Positions 42,575-53,752 of a stretch of 64,000 nucleotides of DNA are shown one piece after another. Position numbers and translations under genes: made by a program. Under the pieces are notes generated by a model. The model was given only the letters and a program-made list of their open reading frames with translations, ran no database searches and was not told the origin of the DNA. Origin of the DNA: Curtobacterium poinsettiae. Its GTDB lineage: Bacteria > Actinomycetota > Actinomycetes > Actinomycetales > Microbacteriaceae. Positions within the stretch are counted from its first letter, which is position 1. Each line of letters starts with the position of its first letter. The stretch covers positions 2,356,001 to 2,420,000 of the forward strand of contig NZ_CP106879.1 in assembly GCF_025677645.1 (NCBI RefSeq), written 5' to 3'.

Positions 42575-43936
42575 CTAGCGCGTCCGCGGCCGCCGCACCG
42601 AACCCGTGGCGACGCCGATCGACCCCGTGACCGTCTGGATCGCCCGCCCGACGACCGGCACCGACGTGGTGACGACCGCGAGCGACGACGTGATGGCCTC
42701 GATGGACGAGGTCGACAGGTGCTCCTGCGTGTGCGTGTGCACCGGGAACCCACGGCGCGCCAGCACGACGACCCCGAGCGCCCCGACCAGCACCGCGGCA
42801 CCGGCGAACGGCAGGTACTGCAGCCCGACGATCCCGAGGGCCTGCCCACCGAACGCCGCCCCGCCGGCGATGCCGATGTTCGACGCCCCGTTGACCAGCG
42901 CGCCGGCGATGTCGGGGGAGACGCCCCCGGCACGGATCGCCGCGGCCATGAAGAGCGTGCCGGTCGTGCCGTTCGCGGCCATCCAGACGCCCGCGACGAC
43001 CATCGTCCCGATCAGGGAGCCGTGCACGAACGGCATCGTCGCGAAGGCCACGGCCATCACGGCGACCGAGGCGATCAGCGTCTGCCGGGGCGCACGGTCG
43101 ACGAACATGCCGGCGAGCCAGAGCCCGACGACACCGGTGCCACCGAGCACGAGCAGCGCACCGCTGACCATGCCGGCGTCGAGCCCGGCGTCGATCGCGT
43201 ACGGCCCGATGTAGGTGTAGACGACGTAGTGCCCGCCGAACAGGAGCATGTCGGCGATCACGACGGACAGCAGTCCGGTGCGCGCCCAGGCCTTCGGCGA
43301 CCCGATGTGCGGCGACGAGGCACCGCGGACGGCGGGCAGGAACAGCAGGGCGACGACCGCGAGTGCCGCCGCTGCGACACCGACGGAGAACACGGCCTGG
43401 CGCCAGCCGATGTGCTGCGCGACCCAGGTCGCAACCGGCACGCCGAGCACGAACCCGAGCGAGCTGCCCGAGTACACGAAGGCGATCGCCCGGCCGGCCA
43501 GCCGCGGCGGCACGATCCGGGTGGCGTACGCCGAGGCGACCGAGAAGAACAGCGCGTGCGCGATGCCGCCGACGACGCGTCCGGCGCAGACCACGGCGAA
43601 CGACGGCGCGAGCGCGACCATCAGGTTCGACACGGTGTAGCCGACGAGCGTGGCGACGAGCACGGTCTTGCGGGGCAGCTTCGCGGTGAACGCGGTGAGC
43701 GGCAGCGCGAGGAGCGCGACGGCCGCGGCGTACACGGTGATGACGATGCCCATGGTGGCCTCGGTCACGCCGAGGTCGGCGCTCATCGTGCCGAGCAGCC
43801 CGACGGGCATGAGCTCGGTGGTGATGGCGAAGAACGTGGCCAGTCCGAGCACGGCGATGCCGACGATGGACTGACTGGTGACGGTGATCGGCCGCGTGTG
43901 GGTCGACACGGCCGAGGTGGTGGTGTTGGTGGACAC
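42575..43936 (-). CDS. MFS transporter (AraJ/DHA1-type sugar or drug efflux)
   Basis: A 453-residue protein with 12 likely membrane segments. The N-terminal ATFFAITTELMPVGLLGTMSADLGVTEATMG is typical of AraJ/YdhP-type exporters, which move sugars or drugs out by proton antiport. A long hydrophilic C-terminal tail of about 60 residues follows the last helix. The GTG start has GGAGGAGG eight bases upstream. An LacI-type dyad lies upstream at 44127. Confidence 0.88.
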   Translation of the reverse strand: MSTNTTTSAVSTHTRPITVTSQSIVGIAVLGLATFFAITTELMPVGLLGTMSADLGVTEATMGIVITVYAAAVALLALPLTAFTAKLPRKTVLVATLVGYTVSNLMVALAPSFAVVCAGRVVGGIAHALFFSVASAYATRIVPPRLAGRAIAFVYSGSSLGFVLGVPVATWVAQHIGWRQAVFSVGVAAAALAVVALLFLPAVRGASSPHIGSPKAWARTGLLSVVIADMLLFGGHYVVYTYIGPYAIDAGLDAGMVSGALLVLGGTGVVGLWLAGMFVDRAPRQTLIASVAVMAVAFATMPFVHGSLIGTMVVAGVWMAANGTTGTLFMAAAIRAGGVSPDIAGALVNGASNIGIAGGAAFGGQALGIVGLQYLPFAGAAVLVGALGVVVLARRGFPVHTHTQEHLSTSSIEAITSSLAVVTTSVPVVGRAIQTVTGSIGVATGSVRRPRTR

Positions 43937-44126
43937 GCTGCTGACCTCCTCCGAGGCACGGTGGAGCGCGCGACGATGCCGATCGTTCTGACGGCGGTGA
44001 CCGGGAGGGTCTGCGGGGCGCGCTCGCTGGCGGATGTGGATGATGTGGGTACGACTCCACGACGAGTGCGCTCATCCAGTGTTGCACGACGGAACGGCTC
44101 TCGCGAGGGCATCCAGCAAAAACATC

Positions 44127-44136
44127 GGAGCGCTCC
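44127..44136. promoter_or_regulatory. LacI-type dyad GGAGCGCTCC upstream of the MFS gene
   Basis: A perfect 10-bp palindrome within TCGGAGCGCTCCAA resembles LacI-family operators such as the CebR box TGGGAGCGCTCCCA. It lies 191 bp upstream of the MFS start and 30 bp after the end of the next gene. No lacI gene is in the window. Confidence 0.4.
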
Positions 44137-44165
44137 AACGAAACACTCAGCTACGCCGTCGCCGC

Positions 44166-45095
44166 TCAGTACTCGTTCGTCACGCGCCCCTGGACCCCGC
44201 CGCCGCGCAGCTCGATCGTCAACGTGCCGCTCCTGGACTGCGCCGACATCGACACCGATCCGTGCAGCGCCGCCTGCCGCGGGAAGCACGCCGTCGACGA
44301 CTCGATGCGGTCCGCCGTCGCCACCAGGCAGATCGTCGACCGGTCCGTCCCGATGCCGGCCCAGACGTTCCAGGGCGTCTCGGCGGTCCCGCCGTCGAGC
44401 GCCCGGTTCGTGAAGACCAGTCGCGTCGTGTGGAGACTCACCGGGGCAGCGACCGGCCCCGGCAGCTGGTCGGCGTACGTCTGCGGGACGTCGAGCAGCT
44501 GTTCGAGCGTGATCGTCCCCGCCGTCGGCGTGACGCTCGGTGCCGCCGCGACGTCCGGTCGCGCGGTCCCGACGAGGGTCCCGGCGGCGAACGCGACGCC
44601 CACCGCCGCAGCCGCGCCGCCCGCGATCCAGGCCCGTGGCCGTTCCGTCCACAGCCACCGACGCCACCGGGTCCGTCCGGTCGGCTCGGCCTGGAGGCCC
44701 GGCTCGTCCCCGCCGCCGCCCCTCGCGTCGGAGACGTGGTCGTCCCCACCGCCGTCGGTCGCCTCCGACACGTCGGCTCCAGTCGGCACCGCCGCCGGAC
44801 CGGCGGGCGAGGACACAACCGCCGCGTCAGCGGGCGAGGACACGGGAACCGGCACCGGCACCGGGACGGGCCCTGGATCCGATCGCGTCGCGGACGGGAC
44901 CGACGTCCGGACCGGACCCGGGCCTCCCGGCAGTGGATCCCGCGCCGTCGACCCCGCACGCACGCGGGGTCGTCGTCCGCGTTCCAGGTCCTGCAGCGCG
45001 ATCCGGGCGCGCGCCGCGTCCGCCGGGCTCGATCCTGCTCCCCAGGCGACGGCCTCGAGCCGTGCCCGTTCCGCTGCCACGTCGTCGTGGGCCAT
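44166..45095 (-). CDS. Single-pass membrane protein of unknown function
   Basis: A 309-residue protein. Residues 1-45 form an Ala-rich helical segment (ARARIALQDLERGRR). A long disordered region with a PVPVPVPV run follows. One membrane helix (AWIAGGAAAAVGVAFAAGTLVG) lies near residue 160, then an outer domain with two Cys (TICLVAT, STACFPR). The layout suggests an exported sensing or anchoring domain. No family is recognised. Confidence 0.75.
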   Translation of the reverse strand: MAHDDVAAERARLEAVAWGAGSSPADAARARIALQDLERGRRPRVRAGSTARDPLPGGPGPVRTSVPSATRSDPGPVPVPVPVPVSSPADAAVVSSPAGPAAVPTGADVSEATDGGGDDHVSDARGGGGDEPGLQAEPTGRTRWRRWLWTERPRAWIAGGAAAAVGVAFAAGTLVGTARPDVAAAPSVTPTAGTITLEQLLDVPQTYADQLPGPVAAPVSLHTTRLVFTNRALDGGTAETPWNVWAGIGTDRSTICLVATADRIESSTACFPRQAALHGSVSMSAQSRSGTLTIELRGGGVQGRVTNEY

Positions 45096-45188
45096 GCGCA
45101 CTCCCGCTCTGCCGGTCGCGTGGACAGGTCCATCGTGGCACCGCCGAGCCGTGCGCGCGCACCCAGAACGAGGGAGTAGGGGTGGTGC

Positions 45189-45404
45189 ATGAGCACCGAT
45201 CCCATGCCGCAGCACGACGCCGACGCCGAGACCCTCGAACCGCTGAGCCACGACACCCAGTCCGGCGAGGCCGACTACGTCGCGACCAGCCCCGGCGGCG
45301 CCGGCACGGAACGTCACGTGCCGACCGCCGACGAGGAGCAGGGCCGCGGTACCGAGTACGACCCGGTCGACCAGGGACCGCAGCAGGAGGGCCAGGGCGG
45401 CTAG
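45189..45404 (+). CDS. Small acidic hydrophilic protein (71 residues)
   Basis: Starts at ATG behind AGGGGTGG. The sequence is Asp/Glu/Gln/Gly-rich and looks disordered (DADAETLEPLSHDTQSGEAD). Its stop TAG shares a CTAG with the stop of the converging YidC-like gene. The function is unknown. Confidence 0.6.
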   Translation: MSTDPMPQHDADAETLEPLSHDTQSGEADYVATSPGGAGTERHVPTADEEQGRGTEYDPVDQGPQQEGQGG

Positions 45405-46138
45405 CGGACCACGCGTCGCAGCACGGCGCGTTCGCCGTACGTCCAGGTCGCACTCGTCACGACGTAGAGCGCGGCGGCCAGCGGTGCGATCGCCGCGAAC
45501 ACGACCGTGACGAACGGCACGTACCGACCCACGGCGGCGGTCGCGGCGGCGCCGGGGACGCCCGGTTCCGGTGCCGGCACCGGGTTCCAGTGGGCGTTCG
45601 ACCGGCGGCTGAGCTCGACGACGACCGCCAGCACCGCCAGCAGGACCAGCACCACCCAGGCGTGCACCCACAGCGGCGTCGTCAGGGTGACGACGAGCGA
45701 GTGGCCGAGCGGGACCCCGACGAGCGTCGCCTCCAGCAGGGCGTTCGTGGTGCCGCCGATCGAGGCGTGCGTGAACAGGGCGTAGACGAGCGACACGACG
45801 GGCGCCTGCGCCAGGACGGGCAGGCAGCCGGCCAGCGGCGAGACCTTCTCGTCGGTGTACAGCTGCTGCACCGCTCGCTGCAGGCGCTGGGTGTCGCGGC
45901 CGTACCGCTTCCGCAGCGCCGCGAGCTGTGGTGCGAGGCGCCGGCGGTCCCGCTCGGCCCGCACCTGCAGCACGGACAGCGGGACGAGCACCAGGCGGAC
46001 GGCCAGGGTGAGGAGCACGACGGCGATCGCCGCGGCGAACGAGCCGGCGACGGGGGAGAGCGCCGCGGTGAGGGCGGTGACGAGGTCCGCGCCGCCGTGC
46101 AGCAGCGGGCCGATGAGGGGCAGGGTGGACAGGTCCAT
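45401..46138 (-). CDS. YidC/Oxa1-family membrane insertase, paralogue
   Basis: A 245-residue protein. RLVLVPLSVLQVRAERDRRRLAPQLAALRKRYGRD is the cytoplasmic loop with the conserved Arg after the first core helix. LYTDEKVSPLAGCLPVLAQAPVVSLVYALF is the family's core motif. About five helices are present. It is not beside rpmH/rnpA, so it is an extra YidC. A DUF6412-type gene lies just upstream on the same strand. Confidence 0.9.
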   Translation of the reverse strand: MDLSTLPLIGPLLHGGADLVTALTAALSPVAGSFAAAIAVVLLTLAVRLVLVPLSVLQVRAERDRRRLAPQLAALRKRYGRDTQRLQRAVQQLYTDEKVSPLAGCLPVLAQAPVVSLVYALFTHASIGGTTNALLEATLVGVPLGHSLVVTLTTPLWVHAWVVLVLLAVLAVVVELSRRSNAHWNPVPAPEPGVPGAAATAAVGRYVPFVTVVFAAIAPLAAALYVVTSATWTYGERAVLRRVVR

Positions 46139-46199
46139 GACGGTTCCGATCGGTGGTGGGTCAGCGGGGTGCGCGAGCGGCCCGGCCACCGGTCGGTGG

Positions 46200-46493
46200 T
46201 CAGGCCGGGGTCGCGACCCCCGGTGCCCGTGAGCGGACGTGGCCGTCGGCGTCGGGGTGGCTCCACCCGATCCGGGTGACCAGGTCGGGTACCGCCGACC
46301 GGTCCGACACGGACGCCGATCCGACCCCGAGGACGGCTGCCAGCACCGCGACGAGCAGCCGGGCGACGACGACGGCCACGGCGACCGCGGTCAGCCCGAG
46401 TGCCGCAACGGCCAGCAGAGGCAGCACCCCGGCGGCCGGGTCGCCGAGCACCAGCGCGGCGGTGGCGCGGAGCAGCAGCAGGACGGCGGTCAT
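46200..46493 (-). CDS. DUF6412-like small membrane protein
   Basis: A 97-residue protein with two hydrophobic stretches (AVLLLLRATAALVLGDPAAGVLPLLAVAALGL, then AVVVARLLVAVLAAVLG) and a polar tail. It lies 61 bp upstream of the extra YidC. The DUF6412 name rests on this size and pairing, which I recall from actinobacteria. The function is unknown. Confidence 0.7.
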   Translation of the reverse strand: MTAVLLLLRATAALVLGDPAAGVLPLLAVAALGLTAVAVAVVVARLLVAVLAAVLGVGSASVSDRSAVPDLVTRIGWSHPDADGHVRSRAPGVATPA

Positions 46494-46559
46494 GGTCCGT
46501 TCAGCGTAACGCCCGCGTGCCGTCGAGGACCGGAAGGTGCGGCGGGGGAGGATCACGGC

Positions 46560-47045
46560 ATGACCGCAGGTTCGCCGAGCACCCCAGCGACCGTCGCGCT
46601 CGAGGCGGCCGGGGTCCCGTACACGCCGCATGTGTACGAGCACCACGAGAGCGCCACCAACTTCGGAGAAGAGGCGGCCGCCGCCCTCGGGCTGCGCGAG
46701 GAGCAGGTCTTCAAGACCCTCGTCGTCTCCGTCGACGGCACCCTCGCCGTCGCGATCGTGCCGGTGGCGAACCGGCTCGACCTCAAGGCGATCGCCGCAG
46801 CCGTCGGGGGCAAGAAGGCGACGCTGGCCGATCCCGCCCTCGCCGAGAAGCGCACGGGCTACGTGGTCGGCGGGATCAGCCCGGTCGGCCAGAAGACCCG
46901 GCTCCGCACCGTGCTCGACGAGTCGGCGCTGTCGTACGCGAGCATCTTCGTGTCCGGCGGACGTCGAGGCTTCGACGTCGAGGTGGCACCGACGGACCTC
47001 GCGCGGATCACCCAGGCGGTCGCAGCACCCATCGCGCGGACCTGA
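46560..47045 (+). CDS. ybaK: YbaK/EbsC-family aminoacyl-tRNA deacylase
   Basis: A 161-residue editing-domain protein. VYEHHESATNFGEEAAAALGL, QVFKTLVV, KKATLADPALAEKRTGYVVGGISPVG are the family motifs, with the conserved Lys in FKTL and the GGISP loop. YbaK removes cysteine wrongly attached to tRNA-Pro. GGGGGAGG precedes the ATG. Confidence 0.92.
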   Translation: MTAGSPSTPATVALEAAGVPYTPHVYEHHESATNFGEEAAAALGLREEQVFKTLVVSVDGTLAVAIVPVANRLDLKAIAAAVGGKKATLADPALAEKRTGYVVGGISPVGQKTRLRTVLDESALSYASIFVSGGRRGFDVEVAPTDLARITQAVAAPIART

Positions 47046-47104
47046 GTCGGGTCGCCGCAAGTTTTTTCGGCACCCGGGAATGACCCGGGCCCTCCTGCGT
47101 TGCA

Positions 47105-47123
47105 TTGAGTCGAAGGCACTCAA
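47105..47123 (+). promoter_or_regulatory. HAIR element (HspR operator) of the ClpC-like gene
   Basis: TTGAGT-N7-ACTCAA matches the HspR-binding inverted repeat CTTGAGT-N7-ACTCAAG, lacking only the outer C on the left. It lies 18 bp before the TTG start codon, just upstream of AGGAGG. Heat-shock control by HspR is inferred. Confidence 0.8.
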
Positions 47124-47141
47124 GTTCTCCAGGAGGTCCCT

Positions 47142-49748
47142 TTGCCAGAGACGTTCGGCCCGACCGGTAGCAACGACTCGTTCGACGAGTTCCTCGCCCG
47201 CCTGCTCGCGGCACAGCGCACCGGTGACCAGCAGCGCGTCCGCGCGTTCGGTCGACCGGTCGACATCACCCGGCTGCTCAGCCGCCGGACCCACGAGCTG
47301 CTCCAGCACACCGCCGAGTACGCGGTCGCGCAGGGGCAGCGCGAGATCGACGCACTGCACATCCTGCAGGTGCTCGTCCGCACCGAACCGTTCGACGCCG
47401 TCGTGCGTTCCGCCGGGGTCGACCCTCAGCGACTCGCCGAGGAGATCGAGCAGCGCCTGCCGATGGCGCACGAGCCGCTGGCCGAGCAGACCGGACGCCC
47501 GGCACTGACCGGCACCGCCCAGCGCATCCTCGTCGAGGCGACGCAGGCAGCGCGGGGCTTCGGCAGCACCTACACCGACCCCGAGCACGTCTTCTTCGCG
47601 CTCGTGATGGACCAGGAGACCGTGACCGGCCAGCTGCTCGCCAGCGCCGGGATCACCCCGCAGGTCATGCAGGACTACGCGGCACAGGCTGCCGCCGCCG
47701 CGAGAGAGGGGCGCCCCATGCCCGGAACACCCGATGCCGTCGGTACCGACCAGGCCACCGACAGCGACACCCCGACGCTCGACCAGTTCGGCACCGACCT
47801 CACCGAGCGCGCCCGTGACGGGCACGTCGACCCGGTGATCGGCCGCGCCGACGAGATCGAGCAGACCGTCGAGATCCTGCTCCGTCGTACCAAGAACAAC
47901 CCGGTGCTGATCGGTGAGCCCGGCGTGGGCAAGACCGCGATCGTCGAGGGCCTCGCCCAGCGCATCGTCGACGGTGACGTCCCCGCCCTGCTGCAGGGCA
48001 AGCGGGTCGTCGCGCTCGACCTGCCCGGCATGCTCTCCGGCACCCGCTACCGCGGCGACTTCGAGGAGCGCCTCACCAAGGCGATGGACGAGATCGCGGC
48101 GCACGCCGACGAGCTCATCGTCTTCGTCGACGAGCTCCACACCGTCGTCGGCGCCGGTGGCGGCGGCGAGGGCGGCTCGATGGACGCCGGCAACATCCTC
48201 AAGCCCCGGCTCGCCCGCGGCGACCTGCACCTGGTCGGCGCGACGACACTCAACGAGTACCGCCGGATCGAGAAGGACGCCGCGCTCGAGCGCCGGTTCC
48301 AGCCCGTCACGGTGGGGGAGCCGACCGTCGAGGACGCCGTCGCGATCCTGACCGGCCTCGCCCCGCGCTACGAGGAGCACCACGGCGTCGCCTACACGCC
48401 CGAGGCACTCCGCGCCGCCGTCGAGCTCTCGCACCGCTACGTGACCGACCGGCACCTGCCGGACAAGGCCATCGACCTCATCGACCAGGCCGGTGCACGC
48501 CGTCGCCTCGCCCTGTCGGGCGACGTCGACGTCGAGGCACTGCGTGCCCAGGTCGCCGACCTGACGGCCCGCAAGGACCGCGCGGTCGCCGAGGAGCACT
48601 ACGAGGAAGCGTCCGACCTGCGTGACGAGATCGTCGGACTGGAGGCCCGGATCACCGCCGCCTCGTCGGCGGACGCAACCCGCCCCTCCCGTCAGGAATC
48701 CGCGGACACGTCGATCACGGAGGCCGACATCGCCGCCGTGGTGTCACGTGCCACCGGGATCCCGGTGACCCGCCTCGGCTCGGCCGACAAGACGCGGCTC
48801 GCAGCGCTCGAGTCCGAGCTGCACGACCGCGTCGTCGGCCAGGACGACGCCGTGCGGGCGATCGCCAAGGCGGTACGGCGCAGCCGGACCGGCATGGGCG
48901 ACCCGCGTCGTCCGGTGGGCAGTTTCCTGTTCCTCGGCCCGACGGGTGTCGGCAAGACCGAACTCGCGAAGGCCCTGGCGTCGTCGCTGTTCGGTGACGA
49001 GTCCGCCATGCTCCGCTTCGACATGAGCGAGTTCGGCGAACGCCACACCGTCTCCCGCCTGGTCGGTGCCCCTCCCGGGTACGTCGGCTACGACGAGGCC
49101 GGCCAGCTCACCGAGCGTGTCCGTCGCAACCCGTACTCGGTGATCCTGCTCGACGAGGTCGAGAAGGCCCACCCGGACGTCTTCAACCTGCTGCTGCAGG
49201 TCCTCGACGACGGCCGGCTCACCGACGGGCAGGGGCGGACGGTCGACTTCCGGAACACCGTGGTCATCATGACGTCGAACATCGGCTCGGAGTTCCTGGC
49301 CTCCCGCTCGGGAGCGCTCGGGTTCTCCCCGGTCGGTGCGACGGAGGGCTACGCCGAAGACGACCTGCGGGCCCGCGTGATGGGCAAGCTGCGCGAGGCG
49401 ATGCGGCCCGAGTTCATCAACCGCATCGACGAGATCGTGCTGTTCCGCAAGCTCGACCGGTCCCAGATCGCGTCGATCGTGTCGCTGCTGCTGCAGGACA
49501 CGGCGCTCCGGCTGGTCGCACAGGACATGCTCCTGTCGGTGTCCGACGCGGCGGTCGACTGGCTCGCCGAGAACGGGTACGAGCCGGAGTACGGCGCCCG
49601 CCCGCTCCGTCGGCTCATCCAGCGCGAGGTCGACGACCGCATCGCGACCCTGGTGGTCGAGGGTGGGGTCGCCGCGGGTGACAGCGTGCGGATCGACGTC
49701 GAGGGCGACTCCCTGACGGCGAGCGTCGCGGAACACGCGGCGGTCTAG
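47142..49748 (+). CDS. clpC: ClpC-like ATP-dependent protease ATPase subunit
   Basis: An 868-residue AAA+ protein. Residues 1-150 are a double Clp N-domain, more divergent than usual. The first Walker A (GEPGVGKT) is near residue 257. A UVR-type motif ([15 protein letters not shown]) near residue 480 replaces the long ClpB middle domain. The second Walker A (GPTGVGKTE) is near 598. An LGF tripeptide near residue 725 lies where ClpC binds ClpP. The TTG start follows AGGAGG. The HAIR element suggests heat-shock control, more typical of clpB, so this may do a ClpB-like or dual job. Confidence 0.88.
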   Translation: MPETFGPTGSNDSFDEFLARLLAAQRTGDQQRVRAFGRPVDITRLLSRRTHELLQHTAEYAVAQGQREIDALHILQVLVRTEPFDAVVRSAGVDPQRLAEEIEQRLPMAHEPLAEQTGRPALTGTAQRILVEATQAARGFGSTYTDPEHVFFALVMDQETVTGQLLASAGITPQVMQDYAAQAAAAAREGRPMPGTPDAVGTDQATDSDTPTLDQFGTDLTERARDGHVDPVIGRADEIEQTVEILLRRTKNNPVLIGEPGVGKTAIVEGLAQRIVDGDVPALLQGKRVVALDLPGMLSGTRYRGDFEERLTKAMDEIAAHADELIVFVDELHTVVGAGGGGEGGSMDAGNILKPRLARGDLHLVGATTLNEYRRIEKDAALERRFQPVTVGEPTVEDAVAILTGLAPRYEEHHGVAYTPEALRAAVELSHRYVTDRHLPDKAIDLIDQAGARRRLALSGDVDVEALRAQVADLTARKDRAVAEEHYEEASDLRDEIVGLEARITAASSADATRPSRQESADTSITEADIAAVVSRATGIPVTRLGSADKTRLAALESELHDRVVGQDDAVRAIAKAVRRSRTGMGDPRRPVGSFLFLGPTGVGKTELAKALASSLFGDESAMLRFDMSEFGERHTVSRLVGAPPGYVGYDEAGQLTERVRRNPYSVILLDEVEKAHPDVFNLLLQVLDDGRLTDGQGRTVDFRNTVVIMTSNIGSEFLASRSGALGFSPVGATEGYAEDDLRARVMGKLREAMRPEFINRIDEIVLFRKLDRSQIASIVSLLLQDTALRLVAQDMLLSVSDAAVDWLAENGYEPEYGARPLRRLIQREVDDRIATLVVEGGVAAGDSVRIDVEGDSLTASVAEHAAV

Positions 49749-49770
49749 TCCGGTCGCACACGCAGACGAG

Positions 49771-49797
49771 GGCCCGGTACCGATTCGGTACCGGGCC
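49771..49797 (+). terminator. Terminator after clpC
   Basis: A perfect 12-bp stem (49771-49782 with 49786-49797) and a three-base ATT loop, 23 bp after the clpC stop. Confidence 0.75.
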
Positions 49798-49857
49798 TTC
49801 GGCGTGCGCGGACCGCCGCGGTGCGCGCCGCCGCCGCGCACCGTGCATGCTCCGTCA

Positions 49858-49883
49858 CACGGTGCGAGGTTTCTCGCACCGTG
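49858..49883. repeat. GTGCGAGG-family hairpin
   Basis: A perfect 11-bp stem (CACGGTGCGAG, loop GTTT, CTCGCACCGTG). It shares GTGCGAGGTTTC with the 125-bp repeats at 30855 and 31009 and the hairpin at 50909. The stretch 49884-50076 holds further partial copies (for example CCTCGCACCGTG near 50018) and no supported gene. Confidence 0.65.
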
Positions 49884-50076
49884 CGCGCCTGCGATCCGGC
49901 ACCGAGCGCGCAGGCTGCCACCGGTCCGCCGGCGGCGCACGGTGCAGCCGGGAGGCCCGGCGCCGGAGCACGACGGGAACTCGGCACGCAGCCTGCTCGT
50001 CGCCACGAGAACACCAACCTCGCACCGTGATCACCCTGTTCGGGAATGCAATTCCGGATGTTTTCCGGAAAAGGGG

Positions 50077-50137
50077 TTGCGCTCCGAATTGCGGTGCCGA
50101 TAGTGTTCACTCGTCGCGAACGGTCGAACATTCGACC
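50077..50137 (+). promoter_or_regulatory. Putative promoter and dyad upstream of two tiny genes
   Basis: TTGCGC (50077-50082) lies 18 bp before TAGTGT (50101-50106), a plausible sigma-70 type promoter in a locally AT-richer stretch. A perfect dyad, GGTCGA-ACAT-TCGACC (50122-50137), follows where a repressor could block it. A TTCCGGA/TCCGGAA inverted repeat lies just upstream. Confidence 0.45.
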
Positions 50138-50177
50138 CGGACGACTCCGCCAGCTCGAGACCGAAAGGGGGCCGACC

Positions 50178-50249
50178 ATGATGATCTCCGCAACCACTCC
50201 GTTCCGTGGAATCCGAGGACGCGTCGGTACCCCGTTCCGCGTCCGCTGA
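50178..50249 (+). CDS. Possible 23-residue peptide
   Basis: ATG behind AAAGGGGGCCGACC opens a 23-codon basic peptide (FRGIRGRVGTPFRVR at its end). It lies downstream of the 50077 promoter and its dyad. It could be a leader or regulatory peptide. There is no homology support. Confidence 0.3.
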   Translation: MMISATTPFRGIRGRVGTPFRVR

Positions 50250-50576
50250 CCCGGAGCGTCCCACTCTCCTGACACCCGTGCCTCCGGGCACCGTGCGCTG
50301 AGCCGATCAGGCCCGCGCAGCACCGGTTCGTTCATCCGCTGAACGGCTCGACGGCTCGTTGACACGTGCCGCCCGATCTGCGCGGACGACGCCGGAAGAA
50401 TGTCGGTGGACAGTGTGACGCTCTCGGTGTCGTCGAGCATTCCGCGATCGTTGTCCGAACATTTCCGGACCATCCCGGAATGCATTCTCACGCAATCAAT
50501 TCCTGCTGCCCGCAACCCGGGCGGATTCGTCTGCCCGACACCCGGGCAGCTCTGCCGTGCCCTGAAGGGGAACACC

Positions 50577-50810
50577 GTGTCCACGAAGACCACCACCCGT
50601 CCACCCGATACCCGCGCGGTGCGCCGCCGGGTCTCACTCGCCGACCGCATCGCACTCCGAGTCGGGATGTCGCTCATCATCTGGAGCCGTCGCACCCGCA
50701 ATGAGCGGGCCGAGGTCGACCTCGCCACGCTGGCTCGCCTCGAGCGCGAACGCCGGCAGCGCGAGGCCGACTGGATCACCCAGGGCGCCGCCATGCGGAT
50801 GTGGCGCTGA
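50577..50810 (+). CDS. Small basic amphipathic protein (77 residues)
   Basis: GTG with GAAGGGG seven bases upstream. The sequence has a basic start, a hydrophobic core (DRIALRVGMSLIIWSRR) and a charged helix (LERERRQREADWITQG). It resembles short actinobacterial proteins I have seen with a LALRxGxxLxxW core, but I cannot name a family. Its upstream region (GTCCGAACATTTCCGGACC) resembles the one before the 23-residue peptide. Confidence 0.6.
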   Translation: MSTKTTTRPPDTRAVRRRVSLADRIALRVGMSLIIWSRRTRNERAEVDLATLARLERERRQREADWITQGAAMRMWR

Positions 50811-50908
50811 CCCGCGGCGCTGCGTCGCCGGCACTGTCGTCGGCGTCACGCCGGCGCCGGCGCCAAGCACGCACAGTGCGTCGTTCCGGAGCCCGTGCGG
50901 ACTGAACG

Positions 50909-50940
50909 GCTCGGTGCGAGGAAACGACCTCGCACCGAGC
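50909..50940. repeat. GTGCGAGG-family hairpin upstream of apt
   Basis: A perfect 13-bp stem (GCTCGGTGCGAGG, loop AAACGA, CCTCGCACCGAGC). A related imperfect pair, CCCGCACGGTGC (50968-50979) with GCACCGTGCGGG (51015-51026), follows before apt. Confidence 0.65.
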
Positions 50941-51065
50941 CGCCTTCGGCGGACCGTCCGATGGAACCCGCACGGTGCAGCGAACGGTCGACCCCGCACG
51001 AGGAGACCACCCTCGCACCGTGCGGGGCGTCCGGACGCACCCCGGGCCTCCCGTACCGTTGGTGG

Positions 51066-51608
51066 GTGACCGAAACCGCTGCTGCACTCGTCGAACGACT
51101 CACCGCCCTCGTGCCGGACTTCCCGAAGCCGGGGGTGCTCTTCCGTGACGTGACGCCGGTGTTCTCCGACGCCGTCGCGTTCGGCCGCGTGTGCGAAGCA
51201 CTCGCGGCACCGTTCGCGGTCGGGGCCGGGTTCGACGCCGTCGCCGGCATCGAGGCCCGGGGCTTCGCACTGGCCGGGGGCATCGCCGCCCAGCACCAGG
51301 TCGGCGTGCTCACCGTGCGCAAGGCAGGCAAGCTCCCCGGCGAGGTCCTCAGCGAGCAGTACGCGCTCGAGTACGGCGAGGCCGAACTCGAACTGCGCCC
51401 CGGCCAGCTGCCCGCCGGCACGCGGGTGCTCGTCGTCGACGACGTCCTGGCCACCGGCGGGACCGGCGCGGCGACCATCACCCTGCTCGAACGGGCCGGG
51501 TACCAGGCCATCGGGTTCGCCGCCCTGCTCGAGCTCGACGGCCTGAACGGTCGTGAGCGCCTCGAGCCGCGCCTGCCCGTCGCGACGCTCGGCGCCGTCC
51601 CGGCCTGA
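51066..51608 (+). CDS. apt: Adenine phosphoribosyltransferase
   Basis: A 180-residue type I PRTase. [22 protein letters not shown] and the PRPP loop [13 protein letters not shown] are conserved. It converts adenine and PRPP to AMP. GTG lies six bases after TACCGT, so the mRNA is probably leaderless. In many actinobacteria apt sits between secF and relA; here it is before thrS. Confidence 0.95.
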   Translation: MTETAAALVERLTALVPDFPKPGVLFRDVTPVFSDAVAFGRVCEALAAPFAVGAGFDAVAGIEARGFALAGGIAAQHQVGVLTVRKAGKLPGEVLSEQYALEYGEAELELRPGQLPAGTRVLVVDDVLATGGTGAATITLLERAGYQAIGFAALLELDGLNGRERLEPRLPVATLGAVPA

Positions 51609-51730
51609 TCGCGGGCAACTGCGCGGTCGGGGCCGCATCCGTTCTCTCCACAGGCGCGTCCCGGCGTCCGCGCGCGAGCACGTCTCGCACTAGTCTTGAC
51701 GCACCATTTCGATCGAGGAGTCCCATCATC

Positions 51731-53751
<2,021 letters not shown>

Positions 53752-53752
<1 letters not shown>

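Noticed and set aside
51609..51730. T-box riboswitch before thrS
   Set aside because: The 122-bp gap has no specifier stem, antiterminator consensus or terminator hairpin.
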